Shown here in pieces: positions 35,655 to 44,712 of a stretch of DNA of 64,000 bases; the first letter of the stretch is position 1, and every line of letters starts with the position of its first letter. The notes under the pieces are model-generated. The model did not search any database. It saw nothing but the letters and a program-made list of their open reading frames with translations, and was not told the DNA's origin. Both the position numbers and the translations under genes were made by a program. This DNA comes from Kibdelosporangium banguiense (GTDB lineage: Bacteria > Actinomycetota > Actinomycetes > Mycobacteriales > Pseudonocardiaceae), in NCBI RefSeq assembly GCF_017876405.1, contig NZ_JAGINW010000001.1, positions 9,251,203 through 9,315,202 of the forward strand, given 5' to 3'.

Positions 35655-37718
35655 TCAGCGGCGGTAGTCCCGGGTCACACCGGTGCTGAGGTCGTGATCG
35701 ATGTTGCCGTACTGGAACATGCTGCGGCGCAGGTTGGGCTGCCCGACCGCCGTCAACTCGTCGGTGATCGGATAGCCGAGGTAACCCTGCTCCCAGCCCC
35801 GTTCCGACCACCGTTGGCGGATCGCTCCGTACACCAGGTGCGCTCCGGTCCCCGGGCTCCAGTAGATCGACTTGCCGTTCTCGAAGTGGTTGAACCGGCC
35901 CACCCCGTCCGGTGTCGCGGACGTCTCGCTCTCCGGCAGGTTCTTCTCCACCGAGTACCCGCCCACGCTCATCCACTTGTCGATGATCGGCGGCGCGACG
36001 AAGTGCGGATCGCGGATGCCCGGCCCCCAGAAGGCGAGCCCGCCCTGGAACTGCAGCATGCGCTGGCCGTACTGGAGGATCGTCTCGGCGCCGACCGGCA
36101 GTCCGAGCGCGTTACGCCACCCGTCGTTGTTGAGGTACTTGAACATGATCTGTGTGGTGATCCTCGGGTTCGGTTCGACCACCTTCCAGCTCGCGTCAGT
36201 GGCGAAGTTGCCCGTGGTGTCGAAGTTGTTCTGGCTGCTCTGGCCGTTGGCCGCCCACAGCTCGCCCCAGTACTGCCGCAGGAACCGGCCGGGCGACGAC
36301 TTCGACTCGAGTGTCACGTGATCGCTGCCGCCGGACTTGGGCGCCAGAGCACACCAGGTCGCGGTGCGCTTGAACTGGTCACTGCCGTCAGCGGCCGCCA
36401 GCTGGACCCGCAACGTACTGCTGACACGCAGGTAGCTGCCGGCCAGTTGGCTGGACTCCAGTGAGAAGCAGTTCGGGTCGGCCAGACCTGGCACCATCCG
36501 CCACGTCGCCCAGCCCAGCGGCGGGGCGACCGGGCTCCCCGGAACTGTGCCGCCGGTGGCCCATGCGTCGCCGCCCGTGCTGCGCACGTACCAGCCCCGC
36601 GTGTTCACTGTGACACCTTCCAAGGACTGCTCCAGCGGCATGTACTGCCCCCTGGCCAGGAAGTCCTTCACCTCTTCCCATGTCCCGTTCGCCGCCACCG
36701 CGGCCGCGGCCGCAGCCAGCCGCGGCCGCAACCTGCTCGCCTCCGCCTTGGCCTTGATGTCCCGCACCAGCCGACGGTCGGCTTCCTCGCGCTCACGCAG
36801 GATTCTGGCGTCGTCCCGGGCACGAGCCTCGGCCACACCCGTGTCGATGAACCGTTTCCAGTCGTCCCGGCTCGAACTGGCCAGCGCCGCCACTGCGGCG
36901 GCGCGGATCTCCTGGTGGACGGGGTCCGCCAGCTCCGCAGTACGCAACAGCTCACGGATGAAGTTGTCGTCGGTCAGCTCCAGCCAGGCAGGCAGGATCG
37001 TGAGCGGAATCTTCGCGCCCGCGTTCTTGCGGGCATAGTCGGACGCGAGCTTTCGCCCCCGTTCCTGGTCCTGCTCCGCCGCGTCGTCGATCGCGTCCTG
37101 CTGATCCTGGGAATGCAGGGCGTAGATCCTGGTGCTGATGAACGCCTTCCATTCGGGGGCCTCGCCACCCCATGCCTCCAGCGCGCCGGCCTTGACCTTT
37201 GAGCCGGCCTTGGCACGCTGGAAGACCCGGTACACGAAGTTCTGGTCGGTTCCGCCCAGCATGTCGTCGTCGACCGGGATCTCCGCCCACTGCGCGGCTT
37301 CCCGCCGGGCCTGTACGGCCCGGTTGCGTTCCTCGTTACGCCGCTGGCGTTCCACGCGGTCGCGCTGGGCGAAATCGAAGATGCCAGTGCGGATGAACGA
37401 GGTCGCGTCCGGCGCGGCGGGCGTGTCCACCATGATCCGGTAGACCCGATAGGACTCCTCACGGGTGAACGGGAAGTTCTCCGCGTTGACCCGGTCGTAG
37501 ACCTTGAACACGAAATCCATGTCGTTGGCGTTGCGCCACTCCGGTGTCGCCTCGCCGACTTCGATCTCGTTGACCGCCTTGACCTTCTCCAGTTCCGTCG
37601 CGGCGGGCATGTCGGCCGCCGCCACCGGGTCCGCCTGCGCGGACACCGGGGTGGCGACCAAACCACATAACAGAGCCACAGTCACGGCCGTGGCGCGCCA
37701 TCTTCGCTCAGGACGCAT
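35655..37718 (-). CDS. secreted ALF-repeat protein with AbfB and LGFP domains (copy 3)
   Basis: 687 residues from the ATG at 37718. Same architecture as its neighbours: signal peptide (ATAVTVALLCGLVATPVSA), ALF repeats (DFVFKVYDRVNAENF, FIRTGIFDFAQRDRVERQRR, NFIRELLRTAELADPVHQEI), AbfB-like trefoil (NCFSLESSQLAGSYLRV, VTLESKSSPGRFLRQYW) and LGFP repeats ending LGYPITDE. It overlaps the end of copy 2 by 11 bases. Copies 3 and 4 are close paralogues (shared NNFDTTGNF and GGDAW blocks), pointing to tandem duplication. Confidence 0.82.
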   Translation of the reverse strand: MRPERRWRATAVTVALLCGLVATPVSAQADPVAAADMPAATELEKVKAVNEIEVGEATPEWRNANDMDFVFKVYDRVNAENFPFTREESYRVYRIMVDTPAAPDATSFIRTGIFDFAQRDRVERQRRNEERNRAVQARREAAQWAEIPVDDDMLGGTDQNFVYRVFQRAKAGSKVKAGALEAWGGEAPEWKAFISTRIYALHSQDQQDAIDDAAEQDQERGRKLASDYARKNAGAKIPLTILPAWLELTDDNFIRELLRTAELADPVHQEIRAAAVAALASSSRDDWKRFIDTGVAEARARDDARILREREEADRRLVRDIKAKAEASRLRPRLAAAAAAVAANGTWEEVKDFLARGQYMPLEQSLEGVTVNTRGWYVRSTGGDAWATGGTVPGSPVAPPLGWATWRMVPGLADPNCFSLESSQLAGSYLRVSSTLRVQLAAADGSDQFKRTATWCALAPKSGGSDHVTLESKSSPGRFLRQYWGELWAANGQSSQNNFDTTGNFATDASWKVVEPNPRITTQIMFKYLNNDGWRNALGLPVGAETILQYGQRMLQFQGGLAFWGPGIRDPHFVAPPIIDKWMSVGGYSVEKNLPESETSATPDGVGRFNHFENGKSIYWSPGTGAHLVYGAIRQRWSERGWEQGYLGYPITDELTAVGQPNLRRSMFQYGNIDHDLSTGVTRDYRR

Positions 37719-39729
37719 TACGCCACACCCTGACCTCGTGCGTGGTGGCGTCCCACGTGATGCTGTAGCCGTTCTGGAAGTCGCTGCGCGCGCCATACGA
37801 CGTGGCGTACTCGTCGCTGATCGGGTATCCCAGCGGGGAGCTCACGCCGCCCAGGCTTTCCCACTTTGCCCGGATGGCGCCCATGACCAGCTTCGCACCG
37901 GACGCCGGCGACCAGTAGACCGCGATGTAGCTGCCGAGCGAGACGTGCTCGTGGTTCGTCCTCGAAGTCTGGTGCTCGATCGGCAAGTACCCCTGCTTGT
38001 GCAGGTTCAGCGCACTGTAGCGCTGCAACACCTGGCCAGTAAGGAACTTCGAGCCCGTGCTCTCGCTCCAGTACACCCGGCCGCGGTCGAAGTCGCGGTA
38101 CCGCACTCCGTTGTCGTAAACCTCAGCGGCCTTGGGGTTCCCGGCCAGCGACCGCAACTGGTCGTCGTTGAACCAGCCGAGCATCAGCGGCGTGCTGATC
38201 TGCGGGTTGGGATCGACGGTCGTCCACGTCGAGTCCTCCTGGTACAGCCGGTCGGTGTCGAACCAGTTCGGGCCGCCGGCCTGGGCCACCCAGAGCTGCG
38301 CGTCGACGTGCCTGATGAACCGGCCGGGCTGGGCCTTGGACTCCAGCCGCACACCGCCCGCCACCAGCCTCGGGCACCAGGTGGCGTCCAGTTTGAACTG
38401 GTCGGTGCCGTCGTTGCCGTGCAGCTTCACGCGCAGGTCCTGCTGGCGCAGGTAGCTTCCGGCGTAGTCGGTCGACTCGAACGAGTAACAGGTCGAGTCC
38501 GCGAGTCCATTCGCGACCTTCCACGTCGCTCCGGTCAACGGGCCACCGGTGCCGGTTCCCGCGTTGCCCGGCGTGATCCAGGCGTCGCCACCCGCGCTGT
38601 CGATGTACCAGCCACGCACACCCGGCGTCGTGGTGCCGAGAGACTGGGTCAGGTACTGGTACTGGCCTTCGCGCAGGAACTTCACCACATCGGCGTGCGA
38701 ACCGGCCAGTGCGGTGTTCGCTGCGGCGACCAGGCGCGGCAGCAGGCCGCTGTTCTCCGCCTTGGCCTTGACCTCCCGGACGACGCGCCGGTCGGCCTCG
38801 TCCTCCAGCCGGTCCTGGCGTGCGTTGTCCCGTGCTTTCGCCTCGTGGATGCCGCGTTCGATGAACGTCTTCCACGCCAAGGGATCCGTGCTGCGCGCGG
38901 CGAGATCGGCGGCGTCCTTGACCTCGATGTTCTTGGGCAGCGCCAGTTCCGGCACCAGCAGCAGCTCCCGGATGAACACGTCGTCGGCGACGTCGTTCCA
39001 GATCGGCTTGTACGCCGCGGGGATGGCCGCCAGGGCTTTCATCCGGACCGAGGCGATCTGCTTCTTGCGCGCCTTCTCGGCGTCCTCCTGCTCGAGGCGC
39101 CTGATCGCGTCCAGGTCGTCCTCGTCGGCGATCGTGTGGATCGCGACCTCGACGAAGTTCTTCCACGCGACCGCGTCACCCCGGTACGCGGTGGCGGCGG
39201 CGGATTTCACCTTCGGGTAGTCGGCCGGTACACGGCTGAAGATCTGGAAGACGAAGTTCTTGTCCGTGGCGTCGAGCATCAGCGGGTCGGCCTGCACACG
39301 GACCCGGCCGGTGGCGCTGAGACGTGTCTCCAGGAGGTGCTCACGTTCCCGGTCGCGGATGATCTTCTCGGCGCGGTCACGGGCGGCGAACTCGAAGATG
39401 CCGGTGCGGATGAACGCGGTCGCGTCGGTCGCGGTGAGCCCGTACACGCGGGCCGCTTCGGCTTTGGTGAGCGGGAACTTGGTCGCGCTGACGGTCTCGT
39501 AGACCTTGAAGACGAAGTTGCGGTCGGACAGCCTGACCCAGTCGTCAGTGGCTTCGCCGACCTCGATCTCGTTGACCGCGTTGACTTTCTCCCGCGGTGT
39601 GGCCTCGGGTAACGCCACGGCCCGCGGTTCGGCCTGCACATTCGGAATCGCGGGTGGTGTCGCCGCGTGCGCGGCGATGGGCGTCAGCAGGCCGAAAACG
39701 GCGACGGCCATCGCAAGTGTTCTTCGCAT
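37708..39729 (-). CDS. secreted ALF-repeat protein with AbfB and LGFP domains (copy 2)
   Basis: 673 residues from the ATG at 39729. Signal peptide TLAMAVAVFGLLTPIAAHA. ALF repeats (NFVFKVYETVSATKF, FIRTGIFEFAARDRAEKII, DVFIRELLLVPELALPKNI), AbfB-like region (CYSFESTDYAGSYLRQ, VRLESKAQPGRFIRHV) and LGFP repeats (YWSPASGAKLVMGAI, LGYPISDEY). It shares the N-terminal block VNAVNEIEVGEAT with copies 3 and 4 but is more divergent. The gene follows copy 1 by 47 bases. Confidence 0.8.
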   Translation of the reverse strand: MRRTLAMAVAVFGLLTPIAAHAATPPAIPNVQAEPRAVALPEATPREKVNAVNEIEVGEATDDWVRLSDRNFVFKVYETVSATKFPLTKAEAARVYGLTATDATAFIRTGIFEFAARDRAEKIIRDREREHLLETRLSATGRVRVQADPLMLDATDKNFVFQIFSRVPADYPKVKSAAATAYRGDAVAWKNFVEVAIHTIADEDDLDAIRRLEQEDAEKARKKQIASVRMKALAAIPAAYKPIWNDVADDVFIRELLLVPELALPKNIEVKDAADLAARSTDPLAWKTFIERGIHEAKARDNARQDRLEDEADRRVVREVKAKAENSGLLPRLVAAANTALAGSHADVVKFLREGQYQYLTQSLGTTTPGVRGWYIDSAGGDAWITPGNAGTGTGGPLTGATWKVANGLADSTCYSFESTDYAGSYLRQQDLRVKLHGNDGTDQFKLDATWCPRLVAGGVRLESKAQPGRFIRHVDAQLWVAQAGGPNWFDTDRLYQEDSTWTTVDPNPQISTPLMLGWFNDDQLRSLAGNPKAAEVYDNGVRYRDFDRGRVYWSESTGSKFLTGQVLQRYSALNLHKQGYLPIEHQTSRTNHEHVSLGSYIAVYWSPASGAKLVMGAIRAKWESLGGVSSPLGYPISDEYATSYGARSDFQNGYSITWDATTHEVRVWRNAS

Positions 39730-39776
39730 GCCCCAGTAACCTCTTTTGTTGTTCGGTTCCAGCCCCATACGACAAG

Positions 39777-40853
39777 TCAGCGGGATTCGCGGACTCGCTG
39801 CTCGCGCTCGATCGCCTGCTGCAGCAGCGCGGTCCAGTAGGCGGCCTGCTCGGCCGCGGCGTTCTGGTCCTCGATCCATGCCGCTTGCGACGTACGCGCC
39901 GGATCGACGACCGCGTCCCAGTTCGGTGTGTTCGCCTGTTGCGCGGCGAGCAGGATCGCGTGCCAGTTCTCCGCCTGCCGGGCGGCGAAATCCCTGGCCT
40001 CGTCCCAGCCGGTACGCGCGGGCGCGGTCTGCGTCCCGACCTCGCGCCACGCGGCCATCGCGCGGGCCTTCGCCTCTTCGGCCATCTCGTCGGACGCGTC
40101 ACGGGCGGCCTTCTCCGCCGCTTCCGCGTCCGCGATCAGCCGGACGATCGTGTTGCTCCACTGGCGGTTGTTCTGCAACACACGCAGCCTGTGCGCATCA
40201 TTGTCCAGCCGCGCGCCGCTTGCCCAGCCCCAGGCGAAAAAGTCGACGAGGTCGTCATCCGTCGCACCGGGCCTTGTCGCGTATGCGGCGATCGCGCGCA
40301 CCTGCTCACCCGGGTCGTGCTGCGCGAGCATCCGGACGTAGTTGCGATCCGCTTCCACGAGTGCGCGCTTCTGCTCGCCGATCGCGTCCCGGAACTGCCG
40401 GTCGCGCGCTTTCGCTGCCTCATAACCGGTTCGGACGAACTGCTCCCGTTCGCTGGCCGTCGCGCCCGCCCGCAACAAGTGCTTGGCCGCAGCGTGCACC
40501 TCGGGCGAGTACTGCGGTGTGTTCGTCTCGTAGACGCGCTTGATGAAATCCTTGTTCTGCTCGTCGCGCCGGGCAGCGCGCTCGATCGCGTACTCCAGGC
40601 CGCCGCCACGAAGGAAATCCGCGCACGCCAGGTCGGGTGCGCTACTGCTCAGCGCCAGCCAAGCATCGGTCTTGACCGTGCTATACGGGTGGTATCTGGC
40701 GTACGTCAACACATCCGCCCGGTCGCGTTCGGCTTGTGTCGGCGCCGCGGCGATCACAGCGGAATACTCGGTAGCGGCAAACGCCGCCATAGGCGTGATG
40801 GACGAGAAAAGTGCGGCCGTACAGACCGCGCACACCAAGGCGCGCTTGTACAC
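39777..40853 (-). CDS. secreted ALF-repeat protein without lectin domains (copy 1)
   Basis: 358 residues from the GTG at 40853, preceded by GGGGGGCTGAG. Signal peptide: RALVCAVCTAALFSSITPMAAFA. Four to five helical ALF units are visible (ACADFLRGGGLEYAIERAARR, DFIKRVYETN, EQFVRTGYEAAKARDRQFRD, VDFFAWGWASGARLD). The tail is helical and Trp-rich and there is no AbfB or LGFP module. It is the first gene of the five-gene operon; an 18-bp palindrome lies about 110 bases upstream. Confidence 0.78.
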   Translation of the reverse strand: MYKRALVCAVCTAALFSSITPMAAFAATEYSAVIAAAPTQAERDRADVLTYARYHPYSTVKTDAWLALSSSAPDLACADFLRGGGLEYAIERAARRDEQNKDFIKRVYETNTPQYSPEVHAAAKHLLRAGATASEREQFVRTGYEAAKARDRQFRDAIGEQKRALVEADRNYVRMLAQHDPGEQVRAIAAYATRPGATDDDLVDFFAWGWASGARLDNDAHRLRVLQNNRQWSNTIVRLIADAEAAEKAARDASDEMAEEAKARAMAAWREVGTQTAPARTGWDEARDFAARQAENWHAILLAAQQANTPNWDAVVDPARTSQAAWIEDQNAAAEQAAYWTALLQQAIEREQRVRESR

Positions 40854-40964
40854 CTCAGCCCCCCAGCTGGTTTTAGTGGCGAAAGTTCCCCCGGTCGGAA
40901 TTTCGATCGAAACCCAACCTAGCCACGTTCTCCGGTTTGCCGCAAGAGCCTTCCGGCACACCGT

Positions 40965-40980
40965 TTCAGCCATGGCTGAA
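40965..40980. promoter_or_regulatory. palindromic candidate operator upstream of the ALF operon
   Basis: The 20-base perfect palindrome GTTTCAGCCATGGCTGAAAC spans 40963-40982. It is centred about 119 bases before the first ALF gene. Near-copies occur at 41942 and 56113, each upstream of another secreted-protein gene. The binding protein is unknown. Confidence 0.5.
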
Positions 40981-40999
40981 ACCGTGAGGTCACCGCCGT

Positions 41000-41767
41000 T
41001 CATCCACCCAGGCCCCCGGCGACATCGACACCCGCTCCAACCACATACGACGCCAACGGCGACAGTAACAACGCGACTACCGGCGCAACTTCCTCAGCCC
41101 GGCCGAACCGCCCGACCGGGACGCTTCGCCTACGGGCCTCTTCAGCCGACCACGCCGCGAAATCCAGCCCCGTCTCGGCCGCGGTGTATTTGGCCATCTG
41201 GCGATCGGTGCCGATCGCGCCGAGGTTGACCGTATTCACTCGAATTCCCTCGGATATCAAGGTCGCGGCCAGCATTTTGCCCACCGAACCCACCGCGGCC
41301 CGAGCCGCACTCACCGCAGCCATGTCCGGCTCCGGAGCATGAGCGGTAACGCCATTGACCAACACGACAGCAGCCGAATCCGACAACGCAAGGTACCCCA
41401 CCGCCGGCTCCACGACATTGAGCACACTGCCGACCTTGACCTCGTACTGATCACGCCACACCCCAGGCGGAGTCGACAGGACACCACCGGTCACACCGGC
41501 ACCCGCGTTCGCCACAACTCCGTCCAGAGCACCGAACGCCGCCGCCGACTCGTCGACGAATTCCCGCATCCAAGCCCGATCACGAACGTCACCCGAACGG
41601 GCAAGAACCCGGTCAGTCTCACCCCAAACCCCGGCCAGAACCTCCGCGTCACGGGCACACGTGGCCACGCGAGCGCCTTCGGCAAGCAACACAGCCACGA
41701 TCGCCTTGCCCACGCCCCGGCTGCCACCAGTGACCACATAACCCCGGCCGGCGAGCTTCAGATCCAC
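41000..41767 (-). CDS. SDR-family protein with altered catalytic Tyr and Lys
   Basis: 255 residues from the GTG at 41767 (GAGGAAGGGGA upstream). The Rossmann motif TGGSRGVGKA and the NAGAG block are normal for a short-chain dehydrogenase. The active-site helix reads AAVSAARAAVGSVGK, so the usual YxxxK is VxxxR, although the Ser region (VLVNGVTA) is roughly in place. C-terminal end GAGVDVAGG is typical. Atypical SDRs with SAARA at this place exist in actinobacteria, so reduced or changed activity is possible. It is not clearly part of the ALF operon or of fucose degradation. Confidence 0.8.
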   Translation of the reverse strand: MDLKLAGRGYVVTGGSRGVGKAIVAVLLAEGARVATCARDAEVLAGVWGETDRVLARSGDVRDRAWMREFVDESAAAFGALDGVVANAGAGVTGGVLSTPPGVWRDQYEVKVGSVLNVVEPAVGYLALSDSAAVVLVNGVTAHAPEPDMAAVSAARAAVGSVGKMLAATLISEGIRVNTVNLGAIGTDRQMAKYTAAETGLDFAAWSAEEARRRSVPVGRFGRAEEVAPVVALLLSPLASYVVGAGVDVAGGLGG

Positions 41768-41941
41768 GGCGTCCCCTTCCTCGCCCTTGAGGATGTCCTG
41801 GCCCAGGCTATTCGAGCCCGAATACCGGCCGGAACCGGAACCAATTCGGGTCGCCCTACCCATTCGAGGGTCCCACGGACGGGTAGGCCGTTATCACATG
41901 GAGCGCAACTCCGTGTCCCAAATGATTCCACCGGCCCGGGG

Positions 41942-41959
41942 TTTCAGGCACGGCTGAAA
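41942..41959. promoter_or_regulatory. palindromic candidate operator upstream of the DUF6355-type gene
   Basis: TTTCAGGCACGGCTGAAA, two differences from TTTCAGCCATGGCTGAAA at 40964. Its centre is about 93 bases before the GTG at 42043. Confidence 0.45.
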
Positions 41960-42042
41960 GGGCGTACGTTTTCCGCAGGCCGGTGCCGGAAATTCCGCCA
42001 AACGGCCGCACGGTTCGCGCGTTCGGTGTAGCGTTCCGGCCT

Positions 42043-42351
42043 GTGAAGAAACTTGCTATCGCATCCGCCTGGGCGGTGCTCGCGTGTATTGCTATCGCGC
42101 CGAGCGCGGGTGCTGTCGAAAATTCGTCTGCCCGCGCTGATACCTTCTACGACTGCGGATTCCTTCCCGCATACAAGACGCCTGGCAAGCGTGCCTGGTA
42201 CAACCACTGCGGCGACGGCCCGGTCAAGATCATCGTCGAGAACATCTGGTTCCAGGACCGGGAGAAGTGTGTCCCGCCGGGTCTGACCGACATCGAGTAC
42301 TACAGCGGCGGCTATACAACGCGTGACGCCTGGTACGTCGGCGGCTGCTGA
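42043..42351 (+). CDS. small secreted DUF6355-type protein
   Basis: 102 residues from the GTG at 42043. Signal peptide: KKLAIASAWAVLACIAIAPSAGA. The mature part has four Cys (DCGFLP, YNHCGDGPVKI, EKCVPPG and the C-terminal GGC) in the spacing of the DUF6355 family, small secreted proteins often annotated near natural-product genes; their role is unknown. A good terminator hairpin follows. The upstream palindrome is shared with the ALF operon. Confidence 0.72.
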   Translation: MKKLAIASAWAVLACIAIAPSAGAVENSSARADTFYDCGFLPAYKTPGKRAWYNHCGDGPVKIIVENIWFQDREKCVPPGLTDIEYYSGGYTTRDAWYVGGC

Positions 42352-42365
42352 ACCTGTCCATCATG

Positions 42366-42403
42366 AACAATCCCGACGGCCCACTCGGGCCGCCAGGATT
42401 GTT
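42366..42403 (+). terminator. terminator after the DUF6355-type gene
   Basis: AACAATCC pairs with GGATTGTT and an inner GGCC/GGCC helix, followed by GCTGTTTTC. It lies 15 bases after the stop at 42351 and between convergent genes. Confidence 0.7.
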
Positions 42404-42433
42404 GCTGTTTTCAGCCTGCTCGAACAGGCCAGG

Positions 42434-44692
42434 TCACACCACGAAGAACTGCCAGCGCAAATTGGGGCTGCCGTCCTCGGTCCACACCTTGAGCGGCGAT
42501 CCTGAACCGACGTTGCCGCCGCTGTCCAGGACGAGGCCGGTCGCGCGGTTGGCGATCACGAAGACGTTGCCGCCGGTGTCTCTGATCGACCACTGCTGGC
42601 TCGTTGCTCCGGTGTAGACGGTCTGCACGGGGTTGCCTCCCTGCTGGGCGCCCGCGCCATCGATCACGAAGCCGTTCGTGCGGTTGGTCAGCTTGAAGAA
42701 CCCGTCGCCTGTTTCCTCGGCCTGGAACTGGAGGTTCGGGCTGTCATCCGGTGTCCAGATCTTGAGTTTGCTGCCCGCGGCGACCGTACCGCCGCCGTCC
42801 ATGGCCAGTCCGTTGGTGACGTTGATGATGCGGAACCATCGGGCCGGGTCGAACGTCACGCGCATCGAGACGATGGTGTCGTCGAACCTGCTCGCGCGCA
42901 GATCAGGTGTGGCCACCATGAACGTCGCCGAGGCCCCGGTGAGGTCGTCCTTCGAGTAGCCGACGGCTTGGTAGCCCTCCGCGGGCCAGATCGCGGACAC
43001 GCTCTTCGATGCGAGGCTCTTCGCCTGGAGTTGCGCCGCGGTGTAGCTGCCCACACTGAGAGTCGTGCCCGCACCGCGGTAGTTGCGGTCGACATAGACC
43101 GCCGCGCCGGTTTCCGGTCCCACCACCGGAATCCGGCTCGCGAAGGTCAGCTTCACGACATAGGCGGGCGACTCGAACGGTTTCGCGTCCGGCAGCGTGA
43201 CCCGTAATCCACCCTCATCCTGGGTGTAGGCCAACCGTGTGCCGGTGCCCAGTAGCTCGGCCCGCCGGAGGCCCGACAGATCGGCCCGCTTGGCGGACAG
43301 GGTGGTGATGTTCAGGGTCGTACCGGGCCAGGCCAGCACTGTTGCGTACAGCACGCGTTCCGCTTTGTCCCGGGTGAACCGGATGTCCTTGGCAGTACCG
43401 ACCTTCGGCGCCACGAACGACCCGCCGCCCATCTTGGTCGGCCCCTCACCGTAGGCGCTCCACGCGCGGGTGGAGTAGATCGACTCGCCGAAGCGGCCGA
43501 GATAGGTGCCGATGTCGGCCAGAACCGCGCGCTGCTCGGCGGGAATCGTGCCCTCGAGGGTCGGTGAGATGTTGAGCAGCATGTTGCCGCCCTTGCTGAT
43601 CCGGTCGATCAGCGCGTGGATCATCTGCGTGCTGGAGTAGTAGCCGATGCCCTTGGTGTAGCTCCAGCTACTGCTGCTGATCGCGTCGTCGGTGAGCCAG
43701 TACGGGGTGACGATGTCCGCTGGGCCGCCGCGTTCGTAGTCCTCGACCTGACCTTTGTTGGTGAAGCCCTTGTCGAAGTGCTTGTAGGTCGCGACGACGT
43801 CCTTGCCCCACTTTTCGGCCTGGTTGTAGTAGTACGCCAGGAACTCCAGCCGTTGCTGCTCCCCGACGGCGCAGGGGCCGTTGTTGAGGCAGTACCCAGG
43901 TGAGTTGAGGGAGAAGTCCTGCCAGAGGATGTCGGGCCGGGCGCGGTCGATGACCTCTTTGAGTTTGGCCAGCCACAGCTGGTCCTGCTGGGCGCGTGGC
44001 AGCTGACCGTAGAGTTTCTGCAGGCTGGGATCGGTTTGCCGGGGAGCGAAATCGAAGAAACCGTTGTAGTTGTACGCGTGGTGCATCGACACCAGCAGCT
44101 TCAGGCCTTGGGCCCGGATCGCCTTGGCGAACAGGTCCAGCAGGTCCAGACGCGGGCCTTTGGCCACCGAGTTCCACTCGTTGACCCGGCTGTCCCACAT
44201 GGAGTAACCGTCATGGTGCTCGGCCACCGGGCCGGCGAACTTCGCACCGGAGGCCTTGACGAGCCTGGCCCACTCGTCCGGGTCGAACTTCCCGCCCCGG
44301 GACGCCAGTTTCGGGGCGAACTGGACGCGATCGCCGGCAACATCGACGCCACCGTTGATGAACCGGTCGTACCCCCACACGGTCGGGTCGCCGTAGGTCG
44401 CCTTGTGGTGGTTGTTCTCGTTGCTGCCTGGCCGGTACATGTCCCGGCCGTACCACTCGCTGCCGTACTCCGGAGTGGTGAACGCACCCCAGTGCCAGTA
44501 GACACCGAACTTGGCGTCCTGGAACCATTCCGGGGCGGGCACGTGCCGGTCGACCGAGGGCCACGTGGGTTGGTAGCGGCCACATCGGGAATCCGCGGCG
44601 GCCGTGCCCGGCAGTGCCGTGGCCGCGAGGCCGGCCGCCGCGAGTACACCGAACGTCCTCCGCGACAGGGGGTTGTTCGCAGGGTGCGTCAT
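42434..44692 (-). CDS. secreted alpha-L-fucosidase (GH29) with crystallin-like and ricin-type lectin domains
   Basis: 752 residues from the ATG at 44692 (CAGGAGAA upstream). A Tat signal (LSRRTFGVLAAAGLAATA) precedes the GH29 domain (about 50-430): EWFQDAKFGVYWHWG, EHHDGYSMWDS, and the predicted nucleophile Asp259 in DILWQDF. A beta-sandwich follows, then a beta/gamma-crystallin-like segment (AVYVDRNYRG, SAIWPAEGYQ) and a ricin-type beta-trefoil (about 615-752, three blocks ending VLDSGGN-type). It would release L-fucose outside the cell. It is the last gene of the leftward operon fuconate dehydratase-SBP-ATPase-permease-fucosidase. Confidence 0.92.
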   Translation of the reverse strand: MTHPANNPLSRRTFGVLAAAGLAATALPGTAAADSRCGRYQPTWPSVDRHVPAPEWFQDAKFGVYWHWGAFTTPEYGSEWYGRDMYRPGSNENNHHKATYGDPTVWGYDRFINGGVDVAGDRVQFAPKLASRGGKFDPDEWARLVKASGAKFAGPVAEHHDGYSMWDSRVNEWNSVAKGPRLDLLDLFAKAIRAQGLKLLVSMHHAYNYNGFFDFAPRQTDPSLQKLYGQLPRAQQDQLWLAKLKEVIDRARPDILWQDFSLNSPGYCLNNGPCAVGEQQRLEFLAYYYNQAEKWGKDVVATYKHFDKGFTNKGQVEDYERGGPADIVTPYWLTDDAISSSSWSYTKGIGYYSSTQMIHALIDRISKGGNMLLNISPTLEGTIPAEQRAVLADIGTYLGRFGESIYSTRAWSAYGEGPTKMGGGSFVAPKVGTAKDIRFTRDKAERVLYATVLAWPGTTLNITTLSAKRADLSGLRRAELLGTGTRLAYTQDEGGLRVTLPDAKPFESPAYVVKLTFASRIPVVGPETGAAVYVDRNYRGAGTTLSVGSYTAAQLQAKSLASKSVSAIWPAEGYQAVGYSKDDLTGASATFMVATPDLRASRFDDTIVSMRVTFDPARWFRIINVTNGLAMDGGGTVAAGSKLKIWTPDDSPNLQFQAEETGDGFFKLTNRTNGFVIDGAGAQQGGNPVQTVYTGATSQQWSIRDTGGNVFVIANRATGLVLDSGGNVGSGSPLKVWTEDGSPNLRWQFFVV

Positions 44693-44712
44693 TGCATTCT
44701 CCTGAGGTTCTA

